From NCBI GenBank assembly GCA_003278225.1, contig QCGC01000005.1:23797-87796 (forward strand): a stretch of DNA of 64,000 nt, written 5' to 3'. The notes below the pieces were generated by a model that had not been told where the DNA came from, did no database searches, and saw only the letters and a program-made list of their open reading frames with translations. Positions within the stretch are counted from its first letter, which is position 1. The number at the start of each line of letters is the position of its first letter. The stretch comes from Prochlorococcus sp. AG-363-P01. GTDB taxonomy: Bacteria; Cyanobacteriota; Cyanobacteriia; PCC-6307; Cyanobiaceae. Below, in pieces: positions 1 through 8,751 of the stretch. The position numbers and the translations under genes are program-made.

Positions 1-194
1 CCTATACAATCTTTCCCTAAATTGGCAAAAGGATGCAAATTTGCTCCAGATCCACAGCCAAGCTCCAAAATCGAACCAGGAGAATCAACAAAATAAGTTC
101 TATATCTAAATAGAAACGAAACTATATTCGACCAAGGATAAAGATTTAACTGTTTATTCTGCTCATAAATTATTTCCCAGTATTTAGAATGCAT
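1..194 (-). CDS. SAM-dependent methyltransferase, N-terminal part (runs off the left edge)
   Basis: Manual minus-strand translation from ATG at 194: MHSKYWEIIYEQNKQLNLYPWSNIVSFLFRYRTYFVDSPGSILELGCGSGANLHPFANLGKDCIG. Contains the SAM-binding motif I ILELGCGSG. Absent from the ORF track because it is truncated. Confidence 0.8.
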   Translation of the reverse strand, partial: MHSKYWEIIYEQNKQLNLYPWSNIVSFLFRYRTYFVDSPGSILELGCGSGANLHPFANLGKDCI

Positions 195-297
195 ATCATG
201 CAAATTGAAATATTAGCACATCAATTAAATTTAGAGTATCGCTCAATAAATAGATGTATCTTTTTGAAAGTTTTAAATTAATCATTAGGTATGTTTG

Positions 298-807
298 TTA
301 TTCACTCTCTATATTACGTTGATAAAATAATAAATTCCCTTCACCCTCAATTACATCAATAAAAGTAGCTACTTTAAAAAAGTTTGACTTCTCCAAAAAT
401 TTTATACATGCAAAATTATTGCTTAGAACACGAGCTACTATAAATTTAAAGTCAAGCTCATGCATCAATATCAAAGATTTGTTAAATAATTTTGACATAA
501 AGCCTTTATGCCAACAAGATTTATGTATTGCAAAGCCAATCTCACATCCTTTTTTTAATGATTCTCCTAAATCATGATCTGCAATAAAAATGTAACCTGC
601 CAACTGATCATCAGAATATATAAATAGTACAATTTTCTTGGTTTTTATCTGTTTTTGTATCCATGATTCTGTTTGGTATATATCTTGTTGGGTAAAAGAG
701 TTTATATTCAAATATCTTTGAACGTCCTTCTCATTTCTCATTTCACATAATCGTGAAAGATCATGTTGAGTATATATATCCGAATGAAGTTCCTTAAACT
801 TTATCAA
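298..807 (-). CDS. GNAT-family N-acetyltransferase (RimJ/RimL-like)
   Basis: 169 aa ORF with GNAT-like layout (CEIGFAIHKSCWHKGFMSKLFNKSL ... VLSNNFACIKFLEKSNF). Confidence 0.75.
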   Translation of the reverse strand: MIKFKELHSDIYTQHDLSRLCEMRNEKDVQRYLNINSFTQQDIYQTESWIQKQIKTKKIVLFIYSDDQLAGYIFIADHDLGESLKKGCEIGFAIHKSCWHKGFMSKLFNKSLILMHELDFKFIVARVLSNNFACIKFLEKSNFFKVATFIDVIEGEGNLLFYQRNIESE

Positions 808-827
808 GAACTATGCAAATCAAATGT

Positions 828-932
828 TTATACGCTAATTATAGTACCGTATTTAGAAGCTTGATATGTATCTACTAAATTTTGTTAAAAGGGGTTATAC
901 GCTACTGCGATATTTATATGCTACTGCGATAT
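828..932. repeat. 19-bp tandem repeat TTATA(C/T)GCTACTGCGATAT x2 (895-913, 914-932) plus a half-copy TTATACGCTA (828-837)
   Basis: Read directly; the two 19-mers abut and differ at one base. Confidence 0.9.
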
Positions 933-934
933 GT

Positions 935-940
935 TATAAT
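935..940 (+). promoter_or_regulatory. Putative -10 element TATAAT for the ABC exporter gene
   Basis: TATAAT 20 bp upstream of the ATG at 961, directly after the tandem repeats. No good -35 at 17-18 bp spacing. Confidence 0.5.
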
Positions 941-960
941 ATCTTAAAATAGAGTATATA

Positions 961-2637
961 ATGAAGGATATATTATCTGCAAAGAGGTATATAAGTCTTC
1001 TCTCAAAGAAGCATAGAAGGCAATTTTATGGATTAATTATATGCAATTTAATGCTGGCAGTATGTGATAGCGGAGCTATCGTATCAACTACTTATAAATA
1101 CAATACAAGCACAGAAAGCGCAACCAGTGCTTTGCTTACATTGGTATTAATAATGGTTTTTACAACTATTATTAGATTTATTTCATATGTCTCACTATCT
1201 ATACACGTTAAATCAGTAGGGGAAAGGATATCAAAAGACATCTTTGCTTATATAATTAATTATAATTACGAGCAGTTCATACTTCAAGATAAAGAAGAGA
1301 TAAGAAATACAATTAGCTACAGATTAAATGTTATCGTCCATGGTGTTCACACCAGCATTATATCTCTAATTGTTGGAGCTACTACATTACCTTGCTTTGT
1401 TATAGCCTTAAGTTTTATGTTTGGAATGAAGATATTATTAGTATTAATTCCTGCAGCTAGTTTACTTATTATTTCATACTCACAATATAAAGACTATCTA
1501 ACACACTCAAACAAAATAGCGGACAGATCAAACGGAAGAATATTAGCTATAGTTGAAAATGTTCTCCAAGATCCTAGATCATTAAAGATCTATAGCCTAG
1601 AAGGGATATTCTTAAGAGATTTTGAAGAGAATAATAATCGTCTTAAAAAAACTCAAGCAACAAATATTCTATTCTCAATATTTCCAAGAACGTTTGTAGA
1701 GATTGGGCTGTATGGAACAATGTCATTACTTCTTTTATTTGGACAAAATGGAGCCAGTCAAAACATACTTAGCACAACACCAATCTTATTAATTATAATT
1801 GCAAGAGTAGTTCCAATATTAACCACAATAAATACAAATCTAATAATATTTAGAACCTCTCACGTTGCAATCAATACTGTAGTAAGTTATCTCGGAAAAA
1901 TCAGAAATATGCCTCATGGCGTAGAAAAAAAAGAATTATCTCTAAAGAGTTTTAATAGAGTTATTTATAATAACATTGAATATACATACCCAAATACATC
2001 GAAACAAGTTTTAAAAATAAGCTCTATTATTTTAAAGAAAAATTCACCATTGATAATAACTGGCAAATCTGGAAGTGGAAAGTCAACACTTCTCGATATA
2101 ATTTCTGGTTTACTACCATCTGAAAATATTGATGTAAGCGTAAATGGTGTCAATTATTCAAAGAAAATTCCTTCAACAATAATCAGGAACTACTCAAGCT
2201 ATTGTGGGCAAACCACTTTCCTAATTCCAGGAACATTAAAGAGTAATTTAATCAATAAAGATTCAATGGCTATTAACGACAATGAAATATATTCTCTATT
2301 AGAAGAAATTAATTTAAGCAATATAAATCTTGACCAAATAGTCAATGATGGAAAAGATCTAGTCAGCGGAGGTCAAAAGCAAAGGATTAATATTTTAAGA
2401 TGTCTAATGGAGCTGAGACCCATGCTCTTTATGGATGAACCAACAAGTTCATTAGATTCAGTAAATACTGAGTTAATAATCAAAATGGTTGAAAGAATGT
2501 CATTTAATAGAATACTCACCATTATTAGTCATGAGGCAGATATCTTTTCTCAAATAGAAAACTCCAGATTAATCAATCTGGAAAAGACTAATAAAATCTT
2601 AGAAACATCAAAAAAGGTAATAGTTAAGGTTCCATAA
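961..2637 (+). CDS. ABC exporter, fused permease and ATPase (glycan/lipid flippase-like)
   Basis: N-terminal hydrophobic segments; Walker A GKSGSGKS, Q-loop CGQ, signature VSGGQKQR, Walker B LFMDEPTSSLD, H-loop SHE. Confidence 0.85.
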   Translation: MKDILSAKRYISLLSKKHRRQFYGLIICNLMLAVCDSGAIVSTTYKYNTSTESATSALLTLVLIMVFTTIIRFISYVSLSIHVKSVGERISKDIFAYIINYNYEQFILQDKEEIRNTISYRLNVIVHGVHTSIISLIVGATTLPCFVIALSFMFGMKILLVLIPAASLLIISYSQYKDYLTHSNKIADRSNGRILAIVENVLQDPRSLKIYSLEGIFLRDFEENNNRLKKTQATNILFSIFPRTFVEIGLYGTMSLLLLFGQNGASQNILSTTPILLIIIARVVPILTTINTNLIIFRTSHVAINTVVSYLGKIRNMPHGVEKKELSLKSFNRVIYNNIEYTYPNTSKQVLKISSIILKKNSPLIITGKSGSGKSTLLDIISGLLPSENIDVSVNGVNYSKKIPSTIIRNYSSYCGQTTFLIPGTLKSNLINKDSMAINDNEIYSLLEEINLSNINLDQIVNDGKDLVSGGQKQRINILRCLMELRPMLFMDEPTSSLDSVNTELIIKMVERMSFNRILTIISHEADIFSQIENSRLINLEKTNKILETSKKVIVKVP

Positions 2638-2769
2638 GTCGCAATCTATAGGAGGAGCAGTTCAAGTAAAAAAAATATTAAAAATTTTCGCCAGGTTTTT
2701 TAAAACCAATAAATTGAGATCGTTTTATAAACAAAATACTATCAATGCTAAAAGCTTTATTTTACTAAT

Positions 2770-3357
2770 TCAGGCAGCTTCGAGATTCTGTTTCTGAACA
2801 ATCCTCTGTACCATTGACCTGCTCATACCTAATTCTTTAGCAATAGTGCCATACCCTTGCCCCTGAATTCTTTTCTCCATAATCTTTGCTATCTGAGATT
2901 CATCATAAGTTCTCTTTCGCCCAAACTTTACTCCTCTAGATTGAGCAATTAATCTCCCTTCGAAGGCCTTACTTTTAATATTTTTGAGTTCCATTTCTGC
3001 TACATATCCCATCACTGAAACAATCATCCTGACAATTTCATCAGGCATTAAGGAAGTGTCCAGCCTGCCATCAAGTGTTTTGAGATATGCCCCACGTTCT
3101 ATCAGATCGTTAACTCGAACTAATATCTCAACCATTGATCGACCTAATTTGCCAAGGTCTTCGCAAATAAAGAGATCACTATCCTTCAGCCCTGCAATGC
3201 ATCTAGAAAGTTCAGGTGTTTGCCTTTCTCCATAAAGGGTTGAGCCAACCATTTGATCCCCATAAATCTTTTGGCATGCTGCTTCTTTTAAAGCACGAAC
3301 CTGTCGCTCACCATCTTGTTCACTGGCACTAGTCCGCCAATATCCAATAATTGTCAT
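2770..3357 (-). CDS. Serine recombinase (resolvase/invertase family)
   Basis: N-terminal GYWRTSASEQD catalytic segment, DLGKLGRS motif, C-terminal helix-turn-helix GYGTIAKELGMSRSMVQRIV. Confidence 0.85.
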   Translation of the reverse strand: MTIIGYWRTSASEQDGERQVRALKEAACQKIYGDQMVGSTLYGERQTPELSRCIAGLKDSDLFICEDLGKLGRSMVEILVRVNDLIERGAYLKTLDGRLDTSLMPDEIVRMIVSVMGYVAEMELKNIKSKAFEGRLIAQSRGVKFGRKRTYDESQIAKIMEKRIQGQGYGTIAKELGMSRSMVQRIVQKQNLEAA

Positions 3358-3716
3358 AGCACAAGCATTTTGTTCTTTTTAATATAGTATTTCGATATAG
3401 CAAGACTATTGATATAAAAAAAGTTGATGCTTCTCAGTACTTTTCTATTTTGATACATCCATCTACCGAGAAACATTCCTCGATTGAAATACCGCAGGAT
3501 GATGCCAAAGGAGTTGAGGAGCAAAAAGGAGACTAGTCCTCATCCATTACTTTGAAAGCAAGCGAACGATGTCATTGCAGATTGCAGTGCTCTTCCAAAA
3601 GGCGACACCAAGCAGCGAATAACGACCATATCCAAAACTCCATGGAGGACCACCTGACCAAACACTTGACGAAACTCACTGATAGAGAGTAGTACTAATG
3701 TACTTAGTATAACGCT

Positions 3717-3986
3717 ATGATTAGCTGCTCCGCTAGCGATCCAGAAGGTTGGCTGATGGACCCTAACAACCACTGGTCAATGAGATTCCATAGAGACCAA
3801 AAATCATGGGCTCGATTTCCTTTTGTCTTTTTAGATAAAGGAAGGGCCATGCCTGATGGCTCACCTGCCTTGCTAAAGAGTAGAAGCCACCTACCAAAAT
3901 GTGATGCTGTTGAACTTTGGGATAAATTGAGAGCAGATGGATGGATCAAAGTCGAACCTCAATGGGGAGAGGATTTAGACCCTTAA
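3717..3986 (+). CDS. DUF1651-type picocyanobacterial protein
   Basis: GWLMDPNNHWSMRFHRDQKSWARFPFVFLDKGRAMPDGSPALLKSRSHLPKCDAVELWDKLRADGWIKVEPQWG matches the recalled DUF1651 pattern. Start codon uncertain. Confidence 0.7.
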   Translation: MISCSASDPEGWLMDPNNHWSMRFHRDQKSWARFPFVFLDKGRAMPDGSPALLKSRSHLPKCDAVELWDKLRADGWIKVEPQWGEDLDP

Positions 3987-4079
3987 CTATTAACACTCAT
4001 ACATTCTCCATCTAGAGTTAGTATTTGCAACTTCATATGGATGTTGCTTAGAGTGATTAATCAATAACAAAATATGCAA

Positions 4080-5690
4080 TCATTTCTCAAAAGAAGATGG
4101 CGAAGGAAACTTGCTTTCTAAATAATAATGCATTTGAAGTTTATAAAAAAGATTAGTGGAGGAGCCATCACCATCATTAAAGCATAAATATTTATACTTA
4201 TTGCGATTCCATAGTAAATGCAGAATATTAGATGGGCGCACTAATAGATAGTTTGATTGACTGCTTTTTTCTTCTAAAACTGATTTATTATTAATCAATC
4301 CATAGTAATGAGCTGCGAAAGACATCACATTAATATCATTCCTCGACCTAGATGGACTATTTATTGTTCTTCTAAACTCACTAGAAAACTCTTGCTCAAA
4401 ATCAATAATATTACTTTTTCTATGAGCATAGGGGAGATGTTTATGTAATCTAGTCATACTAATATTATATTTAGAGGCAATTAATTTTCTCGAATTATTG
4501 CTAGCAATTAGATAATCCTTATTCAAAAACTCTGCATAAGCTTGATTGACTACTCCATAGCCTTCTAAACACATTATTGCTCTTCCAAGATTATCAAAAA
4601 AATCGGACTTTTGAACTGGCTCAGTTAATACAAAATCATCATTAAAGTAAATAAAATGTTCTTTCAGGTCAGTAATTTTATATAGAGAAGCTTCGATTGC
4701 ATGAGAACTAAAAGTTGGTAATGCAGTTGGAGTAATAAATTCACTATGGTCCACCCACTCAATCCCATTCATATTCGTTAACCAATCAGGCTTGCGACAA
4801 TTAGATGCAATAAATATTTTTCTATACCAAGGTAAATATTTTTCAATAGATCTAAGACAATATTTTAGTTCTCCACAATCTGAGTATCTATCTGGATCTT
4901 TTTCTATAGAAGAATCTTTTCCGTAACGTTCTTGCCACAACTTCTTCCATTGATTATCCTCTTGATTTACCCATGTAATTACCAAATCAATATCACCTAC
5001 TTTGTTATGATATAATTTAGATAGATCATTAGATTCTGCTCTTGGAAAATAATCATTTAAAGAACCCTCTTGAAATCTACTAGCTAAAATATTATTATTA
5101 TGTTTAATGGAGCATAAACCTTTCTCTGACTTCTTATATACAAGAACTTTCCTGCTATACATTAATTTACTGCCTGGATAGAGAAGATCTATAATGAATA
5201 TTTTTTTACCTCGAATAGCTCTTAATTTCATTCTCAATAAATATTTACTGATATCAGCATGCATATTATTAAAATAATTTTGTTTTTTTCCATGTATTGA
5301 TACTTTAAGTCCATGAAATAAAATCAAAGTTGACAATAGATCTATAAATTCATCCATTTTTGAAGCATCGATAAGCCAAGTATTATCTGCTATTCCATCG
5401 TATACTCCACTGCGAATATTCAATTGACGTGTAATTAATTTAATTAGTTCCTCGCTTTTATTATATCTAGCTAAACATTTTAATTTATTTGATATTGGAT
5501 CATTCATACATATACTTTCAAAGTTTATCTGAGGATTCTTCTTCAGCCTCAGATATTTTTTGACTGCTTTTATTGTATTAGATGCTAAATACATTGACTT
5601 CAATATTTTTTTATTACCTGGAATATAACTTACCAGAAGGTCTACCAACATATGGAATATATGATAGTTGAAAGCTATCATATTATACAT
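4080..5690 (-). CDS. Stealth-family capsular polysaccharide / sugar-phosphate transferase
   Basis: Stealth CR1 (DIDLVITWVNQED) and CR2 (ELKYCLRSIEKYLPWYRKIFI, HFIYFNDDFVL), plus a downstream CR3/CR4-like region. Confidence 0.85.
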   Translation of the reverse strand: MYNMIAFNYHIFHMLVDLLVSYIPGNKKILKSMYLASNTIKAVKKYLRLKKNPQINFESICMNDPISNKLKCLARYNKSEELIKLITRQLNIRSGVYDGIADNTWLIDASKMDEFIDLLSTLILFHGLKVSIHGKKQNYFNNMHADISKYLLRMKLRAIRGKKIFIIDLLYPGSKLMYSRKVLVYKKSEKGLCSIKHNNNILASRFQEGSLNDYFPRAESNDLSKLYHNKVGDIDLVITWVNQEDNQWKKLWQERYGKDSSIEKDPDRYSDCGELKYCLRSIEKYLPWYRKIFIASNCRKPDWLTNMNGIEWVDHSEFITPTALPTFSSHAIEASLYKITDLKEHFIYFNDDFVLTEPVQKSDFFDNLGRAIMCLEGYGVVNQAYAEFLNKDYLIASNNSRKLIASKYNISMTRLHKHLPYAHRKSNIIDFEQEFSSEFRRTINSPSRSRNDINVMSFAAHYYGLINNKSVLEEKSSQSNYLLVRPSNILHLLWNRNKYKYLCFNDGDGSSTNLFYKLQMHYYLESKFPSPSSFEK

Positions 5691-5791
5691 AACTAAGCTC
5701 GATTAGACTTAGATCATAGTCAAATATTACTTTTTAATTAATCATAAGAAACTTGCTTGTCCAAATCAAATGAAACTAGTCAGAGGTTTAA

Positions 5792-6004
5792 TCAGTGAAG
5801 GATTAATCTCTCAACAACGAAAGCCACCAACATCCCCTTACAAAAAATGAGCCAAAGCAGTCCATAATTACTCAGGCCAAGTTTCCTTTGATACCAAGCG
5901 ATAAAACTCTTATGCTTTTCTATCAAATTAATAGATATCGTCCTTCTTTTTAATGGGATTGGAATACGAACATATCTACCTTTCTTATCGACAGGGTAGT
6001 TCAT
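5792..6004 (-). CDS. Small membrane protein, conserved-looking hypothetical
   Basis: 70 aa ORF with C-terminal hydrophobic helix (GLLWLIFCKGMLVAFVVERLI); intergenic position; non-random composition. Confidence 0.5.
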   Translation of the reverse strand: MNYPVDKKGRYVRIPIPLKRRTISINLIEKHKSFIAWYQRKLGLSNYGLLWLIFCKGMLVAFVVERLILH

Positions 6005-6071
6005 GAAACCGCTAATATTTCGTCTATACCATAATCTAATAAATCAATAAGATTGCAAAAATAAGTTAAAA

Positions 6072-6099
6072 GTTTGTCTTGTATTCATACCAGACAAAC
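6072..6099. repeat. Inverted repeat GTTTGTCT-12 nt-AGACAAAC
   Basis: Perfect 8-bp arms upstream of the 5792..6004 gene. Confidence 0.7.
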
Positions 6100-6261
6100 A
6101 ATTCCAATTTGAAATCAAAAAAACAAGATGAATTTGGTCCAGGTCATTCTAAAAAATCAGAACTCCGCGCATGATTTGATAATCTTGAAAGATAATGAGT
6201 TAATAAGTAGAATAATTTTAATTAAAGATGATCTATTCTTGTTGAAAAGGAGATGGTGTAC

Positions 6262-6417
6262 TCATAAAATTCCCTTCTTAGGCTTATCTCTATAAGGCTG
6301 ATCACCAATACTAGGGGGAACTGTTTTGCTTTTTTCAGCTACAACTGCACCCCCCATACCTCTCAATACACTCTTAATCCATCCCTTAAGTTTTTCCATA
6401 GGATTTGGCTCTGCCAT
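6262..6417 (-). CDS. 51-aa hypothetical protein (not in ORF track)
   Basis: Manual translation: MAEPNPMEKLKGWIKSVLRGMGGAVVAEKSKTVPPSIGDQPYRDKPKKGIL*. Preceded by a good predicted promoter. Confidence 0.6.
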   Translation of the reverse strand: MAEPNPMEKLKGWIKSVLRGMGGAVVAEKSKTVPPSIGDQPYRDKPKKGIL

Positions 6418-6476
6418 CTGCTTAACCTCTTAACTAACAAGCTTAAGATAACTCTTTTTCCACGGGTTAGGGTCAA

Positions 6477-6506
6477 AGTATATTATTTTTTCAAGAAAGG
6501 TTGCAA
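6477..6506 (-). promoter_or_regulatory. Putative promoter TTGCAA-18 bp-TATACT for the 51-aa gene
   Basis: Minus strand: TTGCAA (6506-6501), 18-bp spacer, TATACT (6482-6477). Confidence 0.5.
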
Positions 6507-6533
6507 CAATAATTTGCAACTCAATTCCCTCAA

Positions 6534-6617
6534 CTAGAAAAAATATACAATGCCTATTTCTATACAAATCAGCATTAAGAGTGCAAGAAAATAAAGAGTT
6601 GCTTGATTTCTAGTCAT
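6534..6617 (-). CDS. Possible 27-aa single-TM microprotein
   Basis: MTRNQATLYFLALLMLICIEIGIVYFF*; almost entirely hydrophobic. No clear Shine-Dalgarno. Confidence 0.3.
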   Translation of the reverse strand: MTRNQATLYFLALLMLICIEIGIVYFF

Positions 6618-6919
6618 ACTATAGAAAATCTTAAAGGAGTTTAAACGAGGATCAAGCCCATTATCAAAACTAGGGCAGCTGTAGTCTAAGCGATCAGTAA
6701 GTCTATCATTTATTAAAATCTAATTAATTTAGCTGAATTATCTTTGATAAGAAAATCCTTTCCCTACGGCAAATAGGAATCGATACTCTTATGAAGTTGT
6801 ATTCTTATTCATTTTTGATTTGTTGAATACCAAGATTAGGATTAGGTACTAGTGAAAATATATTTGAGAACAAATAATCTGCAACATACATGACTATAGA
6901 TCTTAAAATCAATAAGCAA

Positions 6920-6949
6920 TTGATTATCATTCCATTTAAGTAGTATAAT
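6920..6949 (+). promoter_or_regulatory. Putative promoter TTGATT-18 bp-TATAAT
   Basis: Consensus-like boxes about 20 bp upstream of the GTG at 6971. Confidence 0.5.
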
Positions 6950-6970
6950 TAAAACCGCATTACTTCTATT

Positions 6971-7417
6971 GTGAACCAACCAGTCGAGGAAAAACCAGTC
7001 GAGTTCAGCAAATTTTATAGGATTCTAAATGCAGCTAAAGAAGGGGAAGAGGGCAAAAGTGAAGAGTTAGAATCGATTTTAAAGCAATATGAGGCATCGG
7101 AAGAAAGTGAAAGCCCTTTACACCAACTAGGACAAATTTTCTTATATGTGGGCTTAATGGAACTATATAAATATTCTGGCACTAAAGATATTCAAGCCAT
7201 TGGTCTTCTAGATAAAGAAAGCTGGGATCAATTAGCAGAGCAAAATAAAGCAGATCTACCCCCACTTCTTGCTAACACGATGATACGATATTCACAAACT
7301 AATAAACTTTCCAAAAAAATATCCGCAAAGTGGGGAATAGCAAAAAGAAAGGTTGACAATAATATTATGCAAATGGCTAGATATATTACAGAGGGGATAA
7401 TAGATTCATTAGAATAA
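6971..7417 (+). CDS. Hypothetical protein (GTG start)
   Basis: 148 aa ORF with plausible composition and an upstream promoter. Confidence 0.65.
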   Translation: MNQPVEEKPVEFSKFYRILNAAKEGEEGKSEELESILKQYEASEESESPLHQLGQIFLYVGLMELYKYSGTKDIQAIGLLDKESWDQLAEQNKADLPPLLANTMIRYSQTNKLSKKISAKWGIAKRKVDNNIMQMARYITEGIIDSLE

Positions 7418-7678
7418 AGGTTTGTCTTTATATAATAAATTCGAAATAGAATTTGATCAGTACTTAATAATTTAGGAAAACTTGTTTACTATCATTATAA
7501 AGCCATTTACAATCTATCCTAGACACTTTGCTAAGTTATTCTAAGGGTAAATATTTCTCATCTCAACCAAATATATCAGATCTAAGTAATCCTTAGCATA
7601 GGTCAATTCCGAAGATTCCTTCTTAAGTCATATTTAATTATAAGACTTACTGCCTAAAGAAAGAGAACCTAACATTAA

Positions 7679-7699
7679 ATCGAATTCAAAGAATTCGAT
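7679..7699. terminator. Perfect palindromic hairpin ATCGAATTC-AAA-GAATTCGAT, possible bidirectional terminator
   Basis: Lies between convergent ORFs 6971..7417(+) and 7738..7920(-); T-rich flank. Confidence 0.5.
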
Positions 7700-7737
7700 C
7701 TTTACTTATTCCTTCATAGTATAAACAACTGAGATTT

Positions 7738-7920
7738 CTAATATTCATTATCTGCCACACATCGCCCAATACATTTAGCACTATTAAGCTTGGTTCTTCG
7801 ACAATATTGACAAAGCAATCTATTGCCAGAATCTTTCTGGGGTAGGTTATTAAGTTTTACACTTTTGAGTGACCTGGATTGATTATCAATATCATTTTGC
7901 TCCTCCATAGATGTCAACAA
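7738..7920 (-). CDS. Small cysteine-rich protein (possible zinc ribbon)
   Basis: CQYCRRTKLNSAKCIGRCVADNEY contains CxxC...CxxxC. Confidence 0.55.
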   Translation of the reverse strand: MLTSMEEQNDIDNQSRSLKSVKLNNLPQKDSGNRLLCQYCRRTKLNSAKCIGRCVADNEY

Positions 7921-7947
7921 TATTCTTGAAAATATAAGTAAAGCTAA

Positions 7948-8592
7948 TTAAACAGTTGTTGTATTGGTCAGTTTAGGGTCAGGGCTAACAACTACAGGCA
8001 TGCTGTTAGGAGTTGAACGAATAGGAACAATTTTGACAGGGGGGGTTATTTGAGTTTTAGCTGGGGGCTCTTCTTTAGGTTTATCTTCTTGAGCGCATGC
8101 TTCTAAAGCTTCTCTCAACAGGGAGTCAAATGTTGAACCAGGTAATCTATGCCTAGCAACTTCTAGAAATGTTCTAGGTAAAGATTCTGCAGCTGCACTC
8201 TTGAGTGCAGGGTTATTTCGTCGATATTCCTGCTCATCTTGAATAGCTCTTATAAATCGAAGAGTTACGTCACGCTTAGTAGATGCCTTAATTAAGGTGT
8301 CATTGTCAGCTTGGCCTTGCTCTGAATCTTTCTCTAAATCCCCAAGGCGACGATCAAGACTTTCTAAAACCTCATCTGCTTCATTGCGTATATGTGCTAA
8401 TTGGCCATCTGAAAGATTTGGCAAATCAGCCACATAAACCTTTCCATGGTCCCTAAGAGTTAAAAAAGTCGGTCTAGGGCCCTGACGGTGGAGGTTATTA
8501 CCATCAACCATATTCCCAAGAGGGCGCCTGGGAGGAACAGGTCCTGCTGAGCTACGCCGACGCGTAAGACGCTGAGGATTCTCAAAAGACAT
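7948..8592 (-). CDS. Conserved hypothetical protein (cyanobacterial)
   Basis: 214 aa ORF with coding-like composition between genes on the same strand. Confidence 0.7.
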   Translation of the reverse strand: MSFENPQRLTRRRSSAGPVPPRRPLGNMVDGNNLHRQGPRPTFLTLRDHGKVYVADLPNLSDGQLAHIRNEADEVLESLDRRLGDLEKDSEQGQADNDTLIKASTKRDVTLRFIRAIQDEQEYRRNNPALKSAAAESLPRTFLEVARHRLPGSTFDSLLREALEACAQEDKPKEEPPAKTQITPPVKIVPIRSTPNSMPVVVSPDPKLTNTTTV

Positions 8593-8751
8593 AGAATTTA
8601 AGTTAAAGATCTAACTACGCAGCGGCTAAAAAACTCAGCTTGCATTTAAAAAAATTTTACTAGCGTAGTTACCAGATTTTTTGTAATAGTAAGTCCTTGT
8701 AGGACTCCGAAGCAATACGCCTTTAAAACAGTGGCCAAAAAATAGTATTGA

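Noticed and set aside
2984-3235. 83-aa plus-strand ORF
   Set aside because: Antisense to the serine recombinase; serine-rich composition typical of an antisense frame.
3704-3949. 81-aa minus ORF
   Set aside because: Antisense to the DUF1651 protein, which has a recognisable pattern.
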